This document shows, in pieces, positions 1 to 10,868 of a DNA stretch of 64,000 nucleotides. The first letter of the stretch is position 1. Each line of letters starts with the position of its first letter. The stretch is taken from the NCBI RefSeq assembly GCF_902167145.1, contig NC_050100.1, positions 188,349,439-188,413,438 on the forward strand, written 5' to 3'. Source of the DNA: Zea mays. Its lineage: Eukaryota; Streptophyta; Magnoliopsida; Poales; Poaceae. Position numbers and translations under genes: made by a program. The notes beneath the pieces were generated by a model. That model was not told where the DNA came from, made no database searches, and worked only from the letters and a program-made list of their open reading frames with translations.

Positions 1-88
1 AAGACCTCGAAATGCCTGCACCCCTCGCGGGACAAAGCATTCACGGCCCCCTCGCAGGTGACGAGGGAGGCAAAGGACATGAGGCCCG

Positions 89-2587
89 TCACGATCGTCG
101 GCAGCACCCCCAGCTCCTCCTGTAACCACTCAAGGAAGCAGAGGCCCACCTCTTGACTGGGTGCTTCGAAGGCGGCGGTCCACGCACCCAGCTCCCGGTA
201 CGCGTCCACGAACTGCGCATGCGTCCGCTCGACCTCCGCGCGCATCGAGGCCTCAGCTTTATCCACGAGGTTGCGCAAGCCGTTGAGCCTCGCCTCCAGC
301 TCCTCGGTGCGTTGGCGGCGAGACTAACCTCCGCCCGCACAAGCTTGGCCTCGGCTTGCGCAGCCTGTGCATCAGCAATGGCTTTGTTCGCCTCCCTCCT
401 CTCCTCCACCAGCTGGCACCGGAGATCCCCCTTCTCGGCCTCCACAGCGGCCAACCTTTCCGTTAGCCTGCGACTTTTGTTTTCTGCAGTCGACTTCTTC
501 TGAACAGTATCTGCATGCTACATCCGCAGTCAAGGCACCCGACACAACATGGTCAGCGAAGTCGGTCGCCTGCCACAAAAACCCGTGAGACTCGCAACCT
601 CATAAAGACAACGAACCATCAAAGTCCAGCACAACTTACACGCTTCAGCTGCTGCGACGCTTGCCTCAGTTGTTGGGACACGGAGCCCGCCACATCCTTA
701 GCGGCGGCGGCCGACGAAATCTCGCCGCTCGCCGAGAAGGTGGACCACGGGTCCTGCGGAGCACCCTTCGCCCCAGCCACCGCCGTCGGCAAAGTGGCCA
801 CCACCGGGGTCGGGACAGCAGCCAGCTGCCCCACATTCGACCATGCACCATGATCTTGGTTAAGACCTAATCTTAAAAAAAACTTACCAACAAGATAATC
901 CCCCACACAGATGTTCGTGTCAAAGCTGGCAACGCGCGCCGCCGCCTTGTCAGTACGCGCCGGCGAAGGCAACCTTCGCCCCTTCGCGGCCCCACCCGAG
1001 GGTGGCTTGCTCGCGCCAGAAGCAGCAGCCTTCGCATCCGCCGAAGCCTTGCTGGGCCCGGGGGCGACCGGTTTCACAGCCGGCAGACTTCGCGCCTCCC
1101 TGCGCCTTCTTCGCCTCGCGGAAAGGATCCCCGATCCTAACGACCGCCCGTCACTTCTACGCAGCATCTTGACGATCCTTCTCCATCACTGTCGATACAA
1201 CAGCAGCAATATTCCATTCGTAAGGAAAAATCTTCAAGTCACGAGCCATACGAGACGTAAATATGTCTTCGCCAGCCGCGCGGGGGATCGGAACATTCTT
1301 TGACCATCGACCCCCGGTAACCTTCAGCATTCGTGTCGAAGACTCCCGGAGCTCGGGCGAAGACATCCTTCCCCCGAGGGCCACGCACGTCCCCATCAAC
1401 TCCACAGCAAAGCGATCAGAGACCCCCAGTCCCCCCACTGCAGTACCTATTTTCTCTTCTTAGTGGCTCGGGCAGCCTCCTGTGAAGGGCCTTCCTTAGT
1501 CAGGGCAACTGGTTTCTTCCTGCGGCAGTCGACGGCCACGGCAGCGTCATCCCCGGGATAGCCGTCGTATGGCAACCAATTCAACTCGAAGACCCTATTC
1601 AGGCGAACATTGGATCCACAGATATCCCAACTTCGCAATGCCTCCGTCCTCGGCACATAACGCCCCACAATTTGCATAGCCCCGTCTTCCACCTCACGCA
1701 CGAATGCGGCTGGATCCCGGCCATGCAGATCCAACGCGAAGGCCGGACTTCGCACTCGCTGCTCGCCCAGGGGGGCATCTGGCGAGGGCATACTTCGCCC
1801 AACGCCCAGCCATGCGCCAAGGGCCACACTCCATAACCAATGAATTCCTCAACTAAATCGCGCCCGCTACTCATGCGGGCAGCACAACGAAGGGCCCCTT
1901 CGTCCCTATCATCCTCCGCCACCTCAAACGGCGGGAACGCCACATAACAGTGGGAACACATCACGGCCGCCGGGAGTCCTGGGAGGTCTTCGACTTCGCC
2001 TCCCACCACATAAAACCAATAATCATACCAGTTGCCCCACTTGTTGTAGGCGCAGGGAACTGGCTCCACAACTTCAGCCGAAGTCTTCCTAGTCCTCGGC
2101 GTAAAGGTGCATGATCCAAACTGTGCAATCTTGCTTCCAATTTTTCTCTTCTGCCAGTGCAGATAATAATTCTTGGCGAAGACCTCCACGGAGGGCTGCC
2201 CGCCATACGAAGTCACTGCCCAGACATACTTCGCCAGGGCCACCACGACATTAGGTGTCAATTGATGGATCTGCACGTCATACCTCTGCAACACCTCCAC
2301 CACAAAACGGTGCGTGGGTAAGCGAAGGCCGGCGGTAAAAATGCCTCAAACACAACTATTTCACCCTCCAGCTCAGGAATCTCTTCCGCCCCCGAAACTC
2401 GTCCAACTCCATTCCCGAAATACCCCAACTGCTGCATGTCTTGCACGCGAACCGAGGAGATCCTCGAAACGCTGAATTCCACTGTGTGGCCCAGGTGTAG
2501 CTCCGCCGCCGCCAAATCACTGAAGGTATACTCGGACGACGATTCGCCCAACGGTGTATTCGCAACGGATGAAGAAGAAGACGACAT
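89..2587 (-). pseudogene. Decayed antisense gene with putative plant-transposon domain and coiled-coil tail
   Basis: Read on the minus strand from a well-placed ATG at 2587, this begins MSSSSSSVANTP and continues into the domain Pfam calls 'putative gypsy type transposon' (PF04195-like). Typical stretches are HQLTPNVVVALAKYVW, KWGNWYDYWFYV and GRDPAAFVREVE. A basic, alanine-rich linker and a coiled-coil segment (LVEERREANKAIADAQAAQ, about 340-430) follow. The frame is broken near 2330, 1800 and 1460. In-frame TAG and TGA near 1160 read as C-to-T changes of CAG and CGA. A plausible intron (GTAAGT donor near 645, acceptor near 565) precedes the coiled-coil part. It lies antisense to its host element, like the intact gene at 13408-16666. 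Function is unknown. Confidence 0.75.
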
Positions 2588-2744
2588 GGCTATGTACCGT
2601 CGGTGACGGCACGCGGTCTGCTTGACGCGGGCCAAATCTCCGATGAAGAGGAACAAGGAGGGCAAGCGAGCGGGCGAACGATTTCAAAAGGCTAGGGTTT
2701 CGCGACACACAAAAAGGTAAGAGAGCCTGAGCCGCACCGCCCCC

Positions 2745-2752
2745 CTTTTATA
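2745..2752 (-). promoter_or_regulatory. TATA box of the antisense gene
   Basis: On the minus strand this reads TATAAAAG, about 160 bases upstream of the ATG at 2587, with a GC-rich leader between. It suggests that the antisense gene had its own promoter separate from the LTR. Confidence 0.5.
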
Positions 2753-2919
2753 CACAGGGCGTGACGCTTCGGGAAGCCCACAGTCCAACAGTACCACGTC
2801 CGTCAACGGTCACATCAAAAACCCCCGCGGAACCACTGCGAGCGAGGGCAGCGTCTCCACTATCTAGCGACGTCTTCGGCACCAGATGACTCAGTCGAAC
2901 TGGTCCCTTGGAGGGCAAA

Positions 2920-3397
2920 TGTTGGGGCGAAGGCGAAGACGCTACCCTTCACTCCAGGCCTTTCGTCAACTCGCTGCACCAACAGAGGCAAGATAACCGG
3001 CGCGGCCCGCCCTTCGTCCTCTACACTGCAAGACGAAGGCCTACGACGAAGTATCTCCATTCCACGTCCTCACCTGACCTGGAGGCCTACGTGGGATTCG
3101 ACCCATTGTAACAGGCCCCACACGGACAAGCGTGTTACAAGCCTGATTTGTAATAGCCTTTCTGTAATGACAGTCTGTAACCCTCCCTTATGGGAATATT
3201 CTGGGGATAATCCAGGTGCGTGAGGGCATAAACGTCCTTACATCGGGACGTTGGGCGCTCGGGCACCTATAAATACCCCCGTACAATGATCTTGAGAGGC
3301 TGGATTAACAGAGCAATTGCCATCTCGAGTCAAACCTTATTTGCATTCTTTCCACTTCCCCGTTGGATCAACTTGCCCAGGAGAGCAAGTTTCGACA
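2920..3397 (+). repeat. 3' LTR of the left gypsy element (478 bp)
   Basis: The repeat begins TGTTGGGGCG and ends TTTCGACA, giving the TG...CA termini of an LTR. It follows a purine-rich tract and is followed directly by copia pol. It contains a TATA box at 3268. The partner LTR lies outside the window, so the boundaries rest on the termini and the clean copia junction. Confidence 0.75.
3268..3275 (+). promoter_or_regulatory. LTR TATA box
   Basis: TATAAATA lies about 120 bases from the LTR end, on the + strand. This agrees with the + orientation inferred for the element. Confidence 0.6.
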
Positions 3398-6306
3398 TCT
3401 GTCTTTAGAAGGAGTGATGGTTCATTAGCGTTTAAGGGTGTACTAGATGGCAAACTCTACTTAGTTGATTTTTTGAATGAGGAGGCCGATCTAGATGCAT
3501 GCTTAATAGCTAAGACTATCATGGGCTGGTTGTGGCATCGCCGTCTAGCACATGTTGGGATGAAGAACCTTCATAAACTTCTAAAGGGAGAACATGTGTT
3601 AAGACTAACCAATGTCTGCTTCGAAAAAGATAGACCTTGTGCAGCTTGTCAGGGAGGAAAATAGGTGGGAAGCACTCATCACAACAAGAATGTGATGACA
3701 ACATCAAGACCACTAGAGCTACTACACATGGACCTCTTCGGACCCGTCGCCTACCTTAGCATCGGGGGAAGTAAGTATGGTCTTGTTATTGTTGATGATT
3801 TTTCCCGCTTCACTTGGGTGTTCTTTTTGCATGATAAATCAGAAACCTAAGGGACCCTTAAGCGCTTTCTAAGGTGGGCTCAAAACGAATTTGAGCTTAA
3901 GGTGAAAAAGATAAGAAGCGACAACGGGTGCGAGTTCAAGAATCTGCAAGTGGAGGAGTACCTTGAGAAGGAAGGCATCAAGCACGAGTTCTCAACTCCC
4001 TACACACCACAGCAAAATGGTGTGGTAGAGAGGAAGAACAGGACGCTTATCGACATGGTGAGGACGATGCTTGGAGAGTTCAAGACGCCTGAGCGGTTTT
4101 GGTCGGAAGCTGTGAACACAACTTGTCACGCCATAAACCGGCTCTACCTTCATCGCCTCTTCAAGAAGACATCGTATGACCTTCTTACCGGTAACAAACC
4201 CAATGTCTCATACTTTCGTGTATTTGGTAGCAAATGTTACATTCTAGTGAAGAAAGGTAGAAATTCTAAATTTGCTACCAAAGCTGTAGATGGGTTTTTA
4301 CTAGGGTATGACTCAAATACAAGGGCGTATAGAGTCTTCAACAAATCATCGGGTTTGGTTGAAGTCTCTAGCGACGTTGTATTTGATGAGACTAATGGCT
4401 CTCCAAGAGAGCAAGTTGATCTTGATGATGTAAATGAAGATGATGTTCCAACGGCCGCAATACGCACCATGGCGATTGGAGACGTGCGACCACAAGAACA
4501 ACAAGAGAAAAATCAACCTTCTTCCTCAACAATGGTGCATCCCCCTAATCAAGATGATGGACAGGTTCCTCAAGAAGAGGCATGTGATCAAGGGGGGCAC
4601 AAGAAGAACAAACTATGGAGGAAGAAGCACCACTGGCCCCTTCAACTCAAGTCCGAGCGATGATCCAATGGAATCACCCCGTTGACCAGATTCTGGGTGA
4701 CACAAGCAAGGGAGTAACTACTCGCTCAAGATTAGCTAACTTTTGTGAGCATTACTCGTTTGTCTCTTCTATTGAGCCTTTCAGAGTAGAAGAGGCCTTG
4801 CAGGATCCGGACTGGGTGTTGGCCATGCAGGAAGAGCTCAACAACTTCAAGAGAAACGAAGTTTGGAGCCTGGTGCCACGTCCAAAGAAAAACGTTGTGG
4901 GAACCAAGTGGGTGTTCCACAATAAGCAAGACGAGCACGGGGTGGTGACAAGAAACAAGGCTCGACTTGTGGCAAAAGGTTATGCCCAAGTTGCAGGTTT
5001 GGATTTCGAGGAGACTTTTGCTCCTGTGGCTAGGCTAGAGTCTATTCACATTCTATTAGCCTATGTCGCTCACCATTCTTTCAGGTTGCTTCAAATGGAT
5101 GTGAAAAGCGCTTTCCTCAATGGGCCAATCAAGGAGGAGGTGTACGTGGAACAACCCCCTGGCTTTGAGGATGACAGGTATCCCGACCACGTTTTTAAGC
5201 TCTCTAATGCGCTCTATGGACTTAAGCAAGCCCCAAGAGCATGGTATGAATGCCTTAGAGATTTCCTAATTGCTAATGCTTTCAAGGTTGGGAAAGCCGA
5301 TCCCACTCTTTTCACTAAGACTTGTGACGGTGACCTTTTTGTGTGCCAAATTTATGTCGATGACATAATATTTGGTTCTACTAATCAAAAGTCTTGTGAG
5401 GAGTTTAGCAAGGTGATGACACAGAAATTTGAGATGTCGATGATGGGTGAGTTGACATACTTTCTTGGGTTCCAAGTGAGGCAACTCAAGGACGACACCT
5501 TTCTCTCCCAAACGAATTACACTCAAGATCTTCTCAAGAGGATTGGGATGAAGGACGCCAAGCCCGCGAAGACGCCAATGGGAACCGACGGACATGTCGA
5601 CCTCAACAAAGGAGGTAAGTTTGTAGATCAAAAGGCATACCGGTCTATGATAGGGTCATTGCTTTATTTATGTGCTAGTAGACCGGATATTATGCTTAGC
5701 GTATGCATGTGTGCTAGATTTCAATTCGATCCAAGGGAATGTCACCTTATGGCCGTCAAGCGAATTCTTAGATATTTAGTTGCTACGCCTTGCTTCGGGA
5801 TCTGGTATCTAAAGGGGTCTACCTTTGACTTGATTGGATACTCGGACTCCGATTATGTTGGATGCAAGGTTGATAGGAAGAGTACATCAGGGAGGTGCTA
5901 ATTCCTAGGAAGGTTCCTGGTGTCTTGGAGTTCTAAGAAACAAACCTTCATTGCCCTATCCACCGCTGAGGCCGAGTATGTTGCCGCAGGACAGTGTTGC
6001 GCGCAACTACTTTGGATGAGGCAAACCCTCCAGGACTTTGGCTACAATCAGAGCAAAGTCCCACTCCTATGTGACAATGAGAGTGCAATCCGCATGGCGG
6101 ATAATCCTGTTGAACACAGCCGCACTAAGCACATAGACATCCGACATCACTTTTTGAGAGACCACCAGCAAAAGGGAGATATCGAAGTGTTCTATATTAG
6201 CACCGAGAACCAGCTAGCCGATATCTTTACCAAGCCATTAAATGAGAAAACCTTTTGCAGGCTGCGTAGTGAGCTAAATGTCTTAGATTCACGTAACTTG
6301 GATTGA
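3398..6306 (+). pseudogene. pol: Copia A pol: integrase, reverse transcriptase, RNase H (disrupted)
   Basis: Domains in order: the GAG-pre-integrase zinc finger (HRRLAHVG...CAAC, 3530-3660), integrase core with catalytic D in LLHMDLFGP (about 3729), SDNG (about 3920) and E in VVERKN (about 4030), copia RT with YVDD at 5353-5364, and RNase H (SWSSKKQTFIALSTAEAEY, from about 5923). The frame is broken by TAG at 3661, TAA at 3848, a one-base loss in a G run near 4595, and TAA at 5899. The 5899 stop falls at the same codon as in copia C (39462). The protein would copy and integrate element cDNA if intact. The start is missing because the gypsy element inserted in the coding region. Confidence 0.9.
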
Positions 6307-7068
6307 TCTATAGCATACATGTGTTTTATGCATTTATGTAATTTGTTGATTCTGTATGATGCTCAAGTTGTGCAAGGGATCCCCGGACCTCATAAGTCCA
6401 TGTGTGAATGATGCACATATTTAGGGGGAGAAGTGCTACAACTTGACCCCTTGAGAATAACATTTGTGTTTGAGTTTACTTAATGTAGTCTCAAAGGTGA
6501 ATTGAAAGGGAAAGGTGAACATGGACCATGCAAAGACTTCCACTGCACTCCGGTATTAGTGTACTAACCTCCAAGTTCATTCTTAACCTCCTATTGCCTT
6601 TTTGCTCTTAATTGACATTTTTGGTGAGGCAATGGGGTTAAAGGGCCAATAATGATCCCGTTTTGGTGCTTAATGCCAAAGGGAGAGAAATTAAGGCCAA
6701 AGCAAATGGATCAGCTACCACTTGAGAATTTTGAAAATAGTAGAGTTAGAATTTTTGATTTGTCTAAAATACTCTTATTGCAAATTTTGGTCTCTTGTGG
6801 GGAGAATATATGATTATGGGAAAAGGGGAGTTTTTGGCACTCGATCAATTTTTCAATTGGAATATCTCTCTTTGTGCCTAAACTTGTGTGTTTGACTTAG
6901 AGATAGGAAAATGATTTTGATTTGCAAAAACAAACCAAGTGGTGGCAAAGAATGATCCAAATATGCCAAATTAGAATAAAAAACAATTTGGACTTCAATT
7001 TGAATCAATGTTGCATGTTTTGCATTGATTTTAGATGTGTTGGCATAAATCACCAAAAAGGGGGAGAT
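6307..7068 (+). other. Copia A post-pol spacer with multiple polypurine tracts
   Basis: No coding signal is seen. Purine runs recur (TTAGGGGGAGAAG near 6420, AAAGGGAGAG near 6677, GGAAAAGGGG near 6820, AAAAAGGGGGAGA at 7055-7067), the last directly before the LTR. Repeated polypurine tracts upstream of the 3' LTR are a described feature of Sireviruses. Confidence 0.7.
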
Positions 7069-8333
7069 TGAAAGGGAAATGTGCCCTTGGGCCATTTCTA
7101 TTATATTTTGGTGATTAAGTGTCCAACACATACTAAGTGGTTGAGTATGTGCCAAATGAAAAGATAAGTGCAAATCATGTAACAAGGTACGTTTCTAGAC
7201 TTAGTACATTGTTTTGAGTACTAACATTTTTTGTCTAAGTGCTAGAAACAGAGAAAAGAGAAGAAGAAAAGGACTTGGCTCTAAGCAGCCAACACTCAGC
7301 TCAGTCTGGCACACCGAACTGTCCCGTGGTGCACCGGACAGTGTCCGGTGCGCCAGGCTGGCTTCCGGCGAACTGGCCACTCTCGGGAAAGTTTGGCGGC
7401 GTACGACTATAATTTACCAGACTGTCCGGTGGTGCACCGGACTGTCCGGTGAGCCAACGGCCGCCAGCGCAACGGTCGGCCGCGCAATCCGCGGGCGACG
7501 CGTGGCCCGCGCCAATGGTCGGCAGGGGCACCATACTGTCTGGTGTGCACCGGACAGTGTCCGGTGGACCAACTGCCACGGCGCTGCAACGGTCATCTGC
7601 GCTAAATTAGGAAGGAGATCCGCACCGGACCGTCTACAGTAGCTGTCCAGTGGTGCATCGGACTGTCCGGTGCGCCACCCGATAGAAGGCAACTTTGGCC
7701 TTCCTTGTTGGCCTCCAACGGCTCCTAGCTGCCTTGGGGCTATAAAAGGGACCCCTATGCGCATGGAGGAGTCACCCAAGCACACTCTAAGCATTCCAAG
7801 ACTTCTAGTCCTCACTTTCACACAATCATTCATCGTTCTTGAGATTGGAGCACTTTTCGAGTTGTAAACTCCCCACGCGTGTTTTGTGTGCTCATCTTCT
7901 AACTTGTGTGCATGCTTGTGGTGTGGATTTAATTCTAGTGTGTGTTGCTCTTTCCAACCTTACTCCGTGCTTTCATTGTGATCTTTGTTGTAAGGGCGAG
8001 AGACTCCAACTTGTGGAGATTCCTCGCAAACGGGAAAAAGAGATAAGCAAAGAAAAGTCGTGGTATTCAAGGTTATCATTGGATCACTTGAAAGGGGTTG
8101 AGTGCAACCCTCGTCCATTGGGACACCACAACGTGGAAGTAGGCAAGTGTTACTTGGCCGAACCACGGGATAAAATCGTGTGTCTCTTGTGTTGATCTCT
8201 TTGTGATTGTCTTGGCCACAAGAACTCACTTTGCAACTACTTAGTCACACTAACATTTGTATAACCAAGATTTGTGGCTATTAGTTGTTGAATTTTACAG
8301 GATCACCTATTCACCCCCCTCTAGGTGCTCTCA
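7069..8333 (+). repeat. 3' LTR of copia A (1265 bp)
   Basis: It begins TGAAAGGGAAATGTGCCC and ends GGTGCTCTCA, the same termini as the copia C LTRs. Between about 7310 and 7680 it is packed with variants of the palindrome CACCGGACNGTCCGGTG. A TATA box lies at 7741. The next bases (8334 on) belong to the Helitron, so the right edge is firm. Confidence 0.9.
7741..7748 (+). promoter_or_regulatory. TATA box in copia A LTR
   Basis: TATAAAAG follows a conserved GCCTTGGGGC, and the same arrangement occurs at 24803 and 41315 in the copia C LTRs. Confidence 0.65.
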
Positions 8334-8350
8334 AAAATATTTGTTTGTAG

Positions 8351-8437
8351 GTGGTTCTAGGAGGTGGTCAGGATGCAATGAATGTGACTATGATAGATTG
8401 TCGTGTTAGTAAATTTGAGGCTAAATTCTTTCACAAG
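8351..8437 (+). pseudogene. Captured exon of an eIF3 subunit I (TIF34/TRIP-1-like) gene
   Basis: The 87-base open exon has an AG acceptor (TTTGTTTGTAG) before it and a GTAATT donor after it. It translates to 29 residues including VVLGGGQDAMNVT and KFEAKFFHK, a signature of the WD-repeat eIF3i protein. Only this exon of the roughly 330-residue protein is visible. It abuts the copia A LTR, so neighbouring exons may lie left of copia A. Identification comes from remembered family sequence; a database search would settle it. Confidence 0.65.
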
Positions 8438-8808
8438 GTAATTTATTTTCCATTTAATAAAGTACCAATGTAATACTCCTTTTTGTGTTCCTTGCTAACT
8501 TTGTATGATTTACCTATTTGAACTATTCAAGGCGAGAGCCGTGACACCCAAGTCTGAGGTCAAGTGCCATACCACTGTGTTTTCAGGATGGTTCACCGAA
8601 GCCCGTGGTCGACATTTCGCCAGCCGCCGAGGAACGTGGTGGCATTCGCGGTCGCCATGGATGCCTGGATCCATCGTTCACGATCCCCGCCACCGATCTG
8701 TCGTCTCCTTTCTCCCCTCCCTCCTCCCCGCGCCTCCCTCTCGCCTAGCCATCGTCGCCGCCCCAGCCCGCACTCGACCACTGCCGCCGCTCCGCGCTAG
8801 GATGTTGC

Positions 8809-8955
8809 GACTTCACCGACAGCGAGGTTTTTGCCCTCACCGAGAGCATCGGCAAGCCGCTCGCCGAGGTGCTCAAGGAGCTCGGGAAGAGGGTTCCAGA
8901 CTCCCTTGTGAAGACCTATGTCGAGGATGATGGCTTCACTATCAAGTACATTCCT
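8809..8955 (+). pseudogene. Captured fragment of a RAD52-like organellar DNA-binding protein gene
   Basis: An open stretch reads DFTDSEVFALTESIGKPLAE, followed by VLKELGKRVPDSLV and DDGFTIKYIP. This resembles the N-terminal part of plant RAD52-like (ODB) proteins, where KYIPWHIVNR would follow; here the sequence departs after KYIP. No start codon is evident in this frame, and the upstream 8590-8800 stretch is GC-rich without clear homology. Its last third is tandemly duplicated (8880-9184). Confidence 0.5.
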
Positions 8956-9184
8956 AGGATTACCCGGACTAGATTTAGCTCTTGTGATTTTGCATTCTAC
9001 TACATTTTTACTTGTTCTGTTGCATTGACAGCTTGAGAAGAGGGTTCTAGACTCCCTTGTGAAGACCCGCGTCGAGCATGATGGCTTCACTATCAAGTAC
9101 ATTCCTATAATTACCCGTACTATATTTAGCTCTTGTGATTTTGCATTCTACTACATTTTTACTTGTTGTTCTGCTGCATTGACT
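8880..9184 (+). repeat. Tandem duplication of a 151-bp exon/intron segment
   Basis: 8880-9030 and 9031-9184 are near-identical neighbours, both starting GCT(C/T)G(G/A)GAAGAGGGTT and ending with TTGCATTGAC. They cover the end of the RAD52-like fragment plus following non-coding sequence. The second copy carries TAG near 9047 and several substitutions. Confidence 0.85.
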
Positions 9185-9866
9185 GAGAGTACTTATACAC
9201 CTATCCAATCCTAGAATTACTAGATCATGGTCCTCCCTAGATCTAGCCCATGCCAGCTTGGCCTGATTACTCAGATATTCTTTTTGTCTTAATGGTGCTA
9301 CATTGTTGCTGTGTAAGCGTTTGTGTGCACTTGGAACGTATTGATTACTGATGACTGTTGAGATAAACTAATGTCACTCAAGTTCAAGTTGTAGATGTAA
9401 CTGTTTTATCTAGATCCAAGTACTTTATATGACATTCATGTGATAGGGAGTGTTTTACAAGCTCATCAGATCACTGTATTGCATTCTACTTTGTTGTCTC
9501 ACTGCTCCTTCTATAGAAACAGAAATCATGGCCACCAGTTGTATGGTTTTTTAAGGATGTGTCTGGAAACTATTTGCTACCAAAACAAACCGGATGCTAG
9601 AAAATTTAACTTGGTATACTACATTGTTTGTCATGTTGCTTTTTATATACTCAAACTGTGTAATGTTGTCATTCCACATAAATGTGTCGTTTAAATATCT
9701 AAATCTATGTATCAGACCATCTCACGTAATTTTAGTTTTGTTAATATTTAGCATACATCTGGTTCTAGGAGGAAAGGAAACCACCACTGGTAATTTTCAT
9801 GAACGACTATCATGTTGTAGTAAAGTGCATTTGCCTATACCACAGGACAGGGGTAGAAACTGAAGT
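9185..9866. other. Helitron interior without recognised gene
   Basis: AT-rich sequence with only short chance reading frames. No domain is recognised. The last five bases (GAAGT) are the left target duplication of copia C. Confidence 0.5.
9862..9866 (+). repeat. Target site duplication of copia C (GAAGT)
   Basis: GAAGT at 9862-9866 precedes the 5' LTR and recurs at 41904-41908 right after the 3' LTR. This defines a 32 kb composite insertion. Confidence 0.85.
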
Positions 9867-10076
9867 TGAAAGGGAAATGTGCCCTTGGGCCATTTCTATA
9901 ATGTTTTGGTGATTAAGTGTCCAACACATAGTGAGTGAAATATAATGTGCCAAACAATCAAGAAGTGCAAATCATGTAACAAGGTACGTTTCTAGACTTA
10001 GTACATTGTTTTGAGTACTAACATATTTTGTCTAAGTGCTAGAAACAGAGAAAAGAAGAAGAAAAGAATTGCAAGT
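9867..10076 (+). repeat. Copia C 5' LTR, first part
   Basis: The first 210 bases of the 5' LTR start TGAAAGGGAAATG and align with 40655 onward. The LTR is cut by the Grande-like element; its last bases CAAGT (10072-10076) are the left target duplication. The LTR resumes at 24366. Confidence 0.9.
10072..10076 (+). repeat. Target site duplication of the Grande-like element (CAAGT)
   Basis: CAAGT at 10072-10076 and 24366-24370 flank the element. The unoccupied site is visible in the copia C 3' LTR near 40862, where TTGCAAGTGACTTGG is continuous. Confidence 0.92.
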
Positions 10077-10699
10077 TGTCGGTGTTTTGGGTCCGACCGC
10101 ACACCCGGGGTTGCCCCTCAAGGTGTTTTTAGGAGTAGGACGGTGTCGACAACTGTAGCAAAATGGTTCGTGCCGATCGCACGAGGGACAATGGACAAGA
10201 TTTACAGGTTCGGGCCGCTTAGAAGTGCGTAACACCCTACGTCCTGGTGAGTATATGAGCGTGGTTACAAGAGGATTCTCTGGATAGAGGGCGCAGAGAG
10301 TTTTTATGGATGGCTAAGTAGAACCGGGTCGATCGATCTGAAGGGGTGCCCCCTAGGCCTTATATACTCGGCCGTGGAGCAGTACATGTGATATGATAAC
10401 AACAAGTAGCTAAAAGATAGTGAACCTCTTGAGTTTATCCCTACGTAACCTTCGCCGACTTATCCTCGCATGGCTCTTGTTGCATGGGGGCTTCAGCGCG
10501 GGAAAGTCGGGTCTTTGTTGTGATTCATTCGTTCGTCGTTGTGGGCCGCCTGTGTTTGCACTAATCAGTCTTACGTCTTCTTTGTTGGTTGCCTTTCCCT
10601 AGGCCCACGAAAGAATGACCTTACGAATTATTGGGCCCTTGGGCCTTTCGTGAGGCCCTTTACTTCTTTAGTGGACCCAGGGGATATCTATCCCCCACA
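10077..10699 (-). repeat. 3' LTR of the Grande-like element (623 bp)
   Basis: On the + strand it runs TGTCGGTGTTTTGGG to ATCCCCCACA. In element orientation it begins TGTGGGGGAT and ends CACCGACA. It is the same length as the 5' LTR and essentially identical to it. Confidence 0.95.
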
Positions 10700-10713
10700 A
10701 GCCCCCGATCTTT
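10700..10713 (-). other. Polypurine tract
   Basis: Read on the minus strand, AGATCGGGGGCT lies directly upstream of the 3' LTR, as expected for plus-strand priming in reverse transcription. Confidence 0.6.
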
Positions 10714-10868
10714 GGGTTGATTTAGAGGTAATCAACTCAAAGATCCAAGGTCCAAAAAATGATTCCCTGCTGTCTTCTCTGGCTCTGATCACCCGTCCGA
10801 CCAAAGTTTGGCTTTGTGCTTGTGCCTTAGAGGTCGACATTTTGGATTGTAAGACTCTGGAATTCATT

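Larger units (their letters stand above)
1..3397 (+). mobile_element. Ty3/gypsy-type LTR retrotransposon, 3' part
   Basis: The element runs in from the left edge and ends with a 3' LTR at 2920-3397. A purine run just before the LTR (about 2910-2919) looks like the polypurine tract, so the element is on the + strand. It sits inside copia A: at 3397 the sequence switches directly to copia pol, and the first bases after it (TCTGT, 3398-3402) are the likely right target duplication. The undisturbed copia C copy near 36960 shows the same bases without an insertion. The visible interior holds no gag or pol, only an antisense accessory gene. The 5' LTR, left duplication and family name cannot be seen here. 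Confidence 0.8.
3398..8333 (+). mobile_element. Sirevirus-type Ty1/copia element A (Opie/Ji-like), 3' part
   Basis: This is the portion of copia A right of the gypsy insertion: pol from just before the integrase zinc finger through RNase H, a long spacer with repeated purine tracts, and a 3' LTR at 7069-8333. Order and sequence match copia C closely (pol 36960-39868, LTR 40655-41903), so both belong to one family. The 5' half, with gag and 5' LTR, lies left of the window. Stops and a frameshift in pol make it non-autonomous. Confidence 0.9.

Noticed and set aside
153..503. Open frames on the + strand opposite the left antisense gene
   Set aside because: They are complements of the GC-rich coiled-coil coding region on the minus strand and show no domain.
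7214..7642. 142-codon frame in the copia A LTR, and its relatives at 24506 and 41009
   Set aside because: These arise from GC-rich palindromic LTR repeats; they are not conserved among the three LTRs and carry no domain.
10011..10232. 73-codon frame at the left end of the Grande-like element
   Set aside because: It crosses the copia LTR/Grande-like LTR junction. A nearly identical frame starts in the other LTR at 23551 by chance joining with gag.
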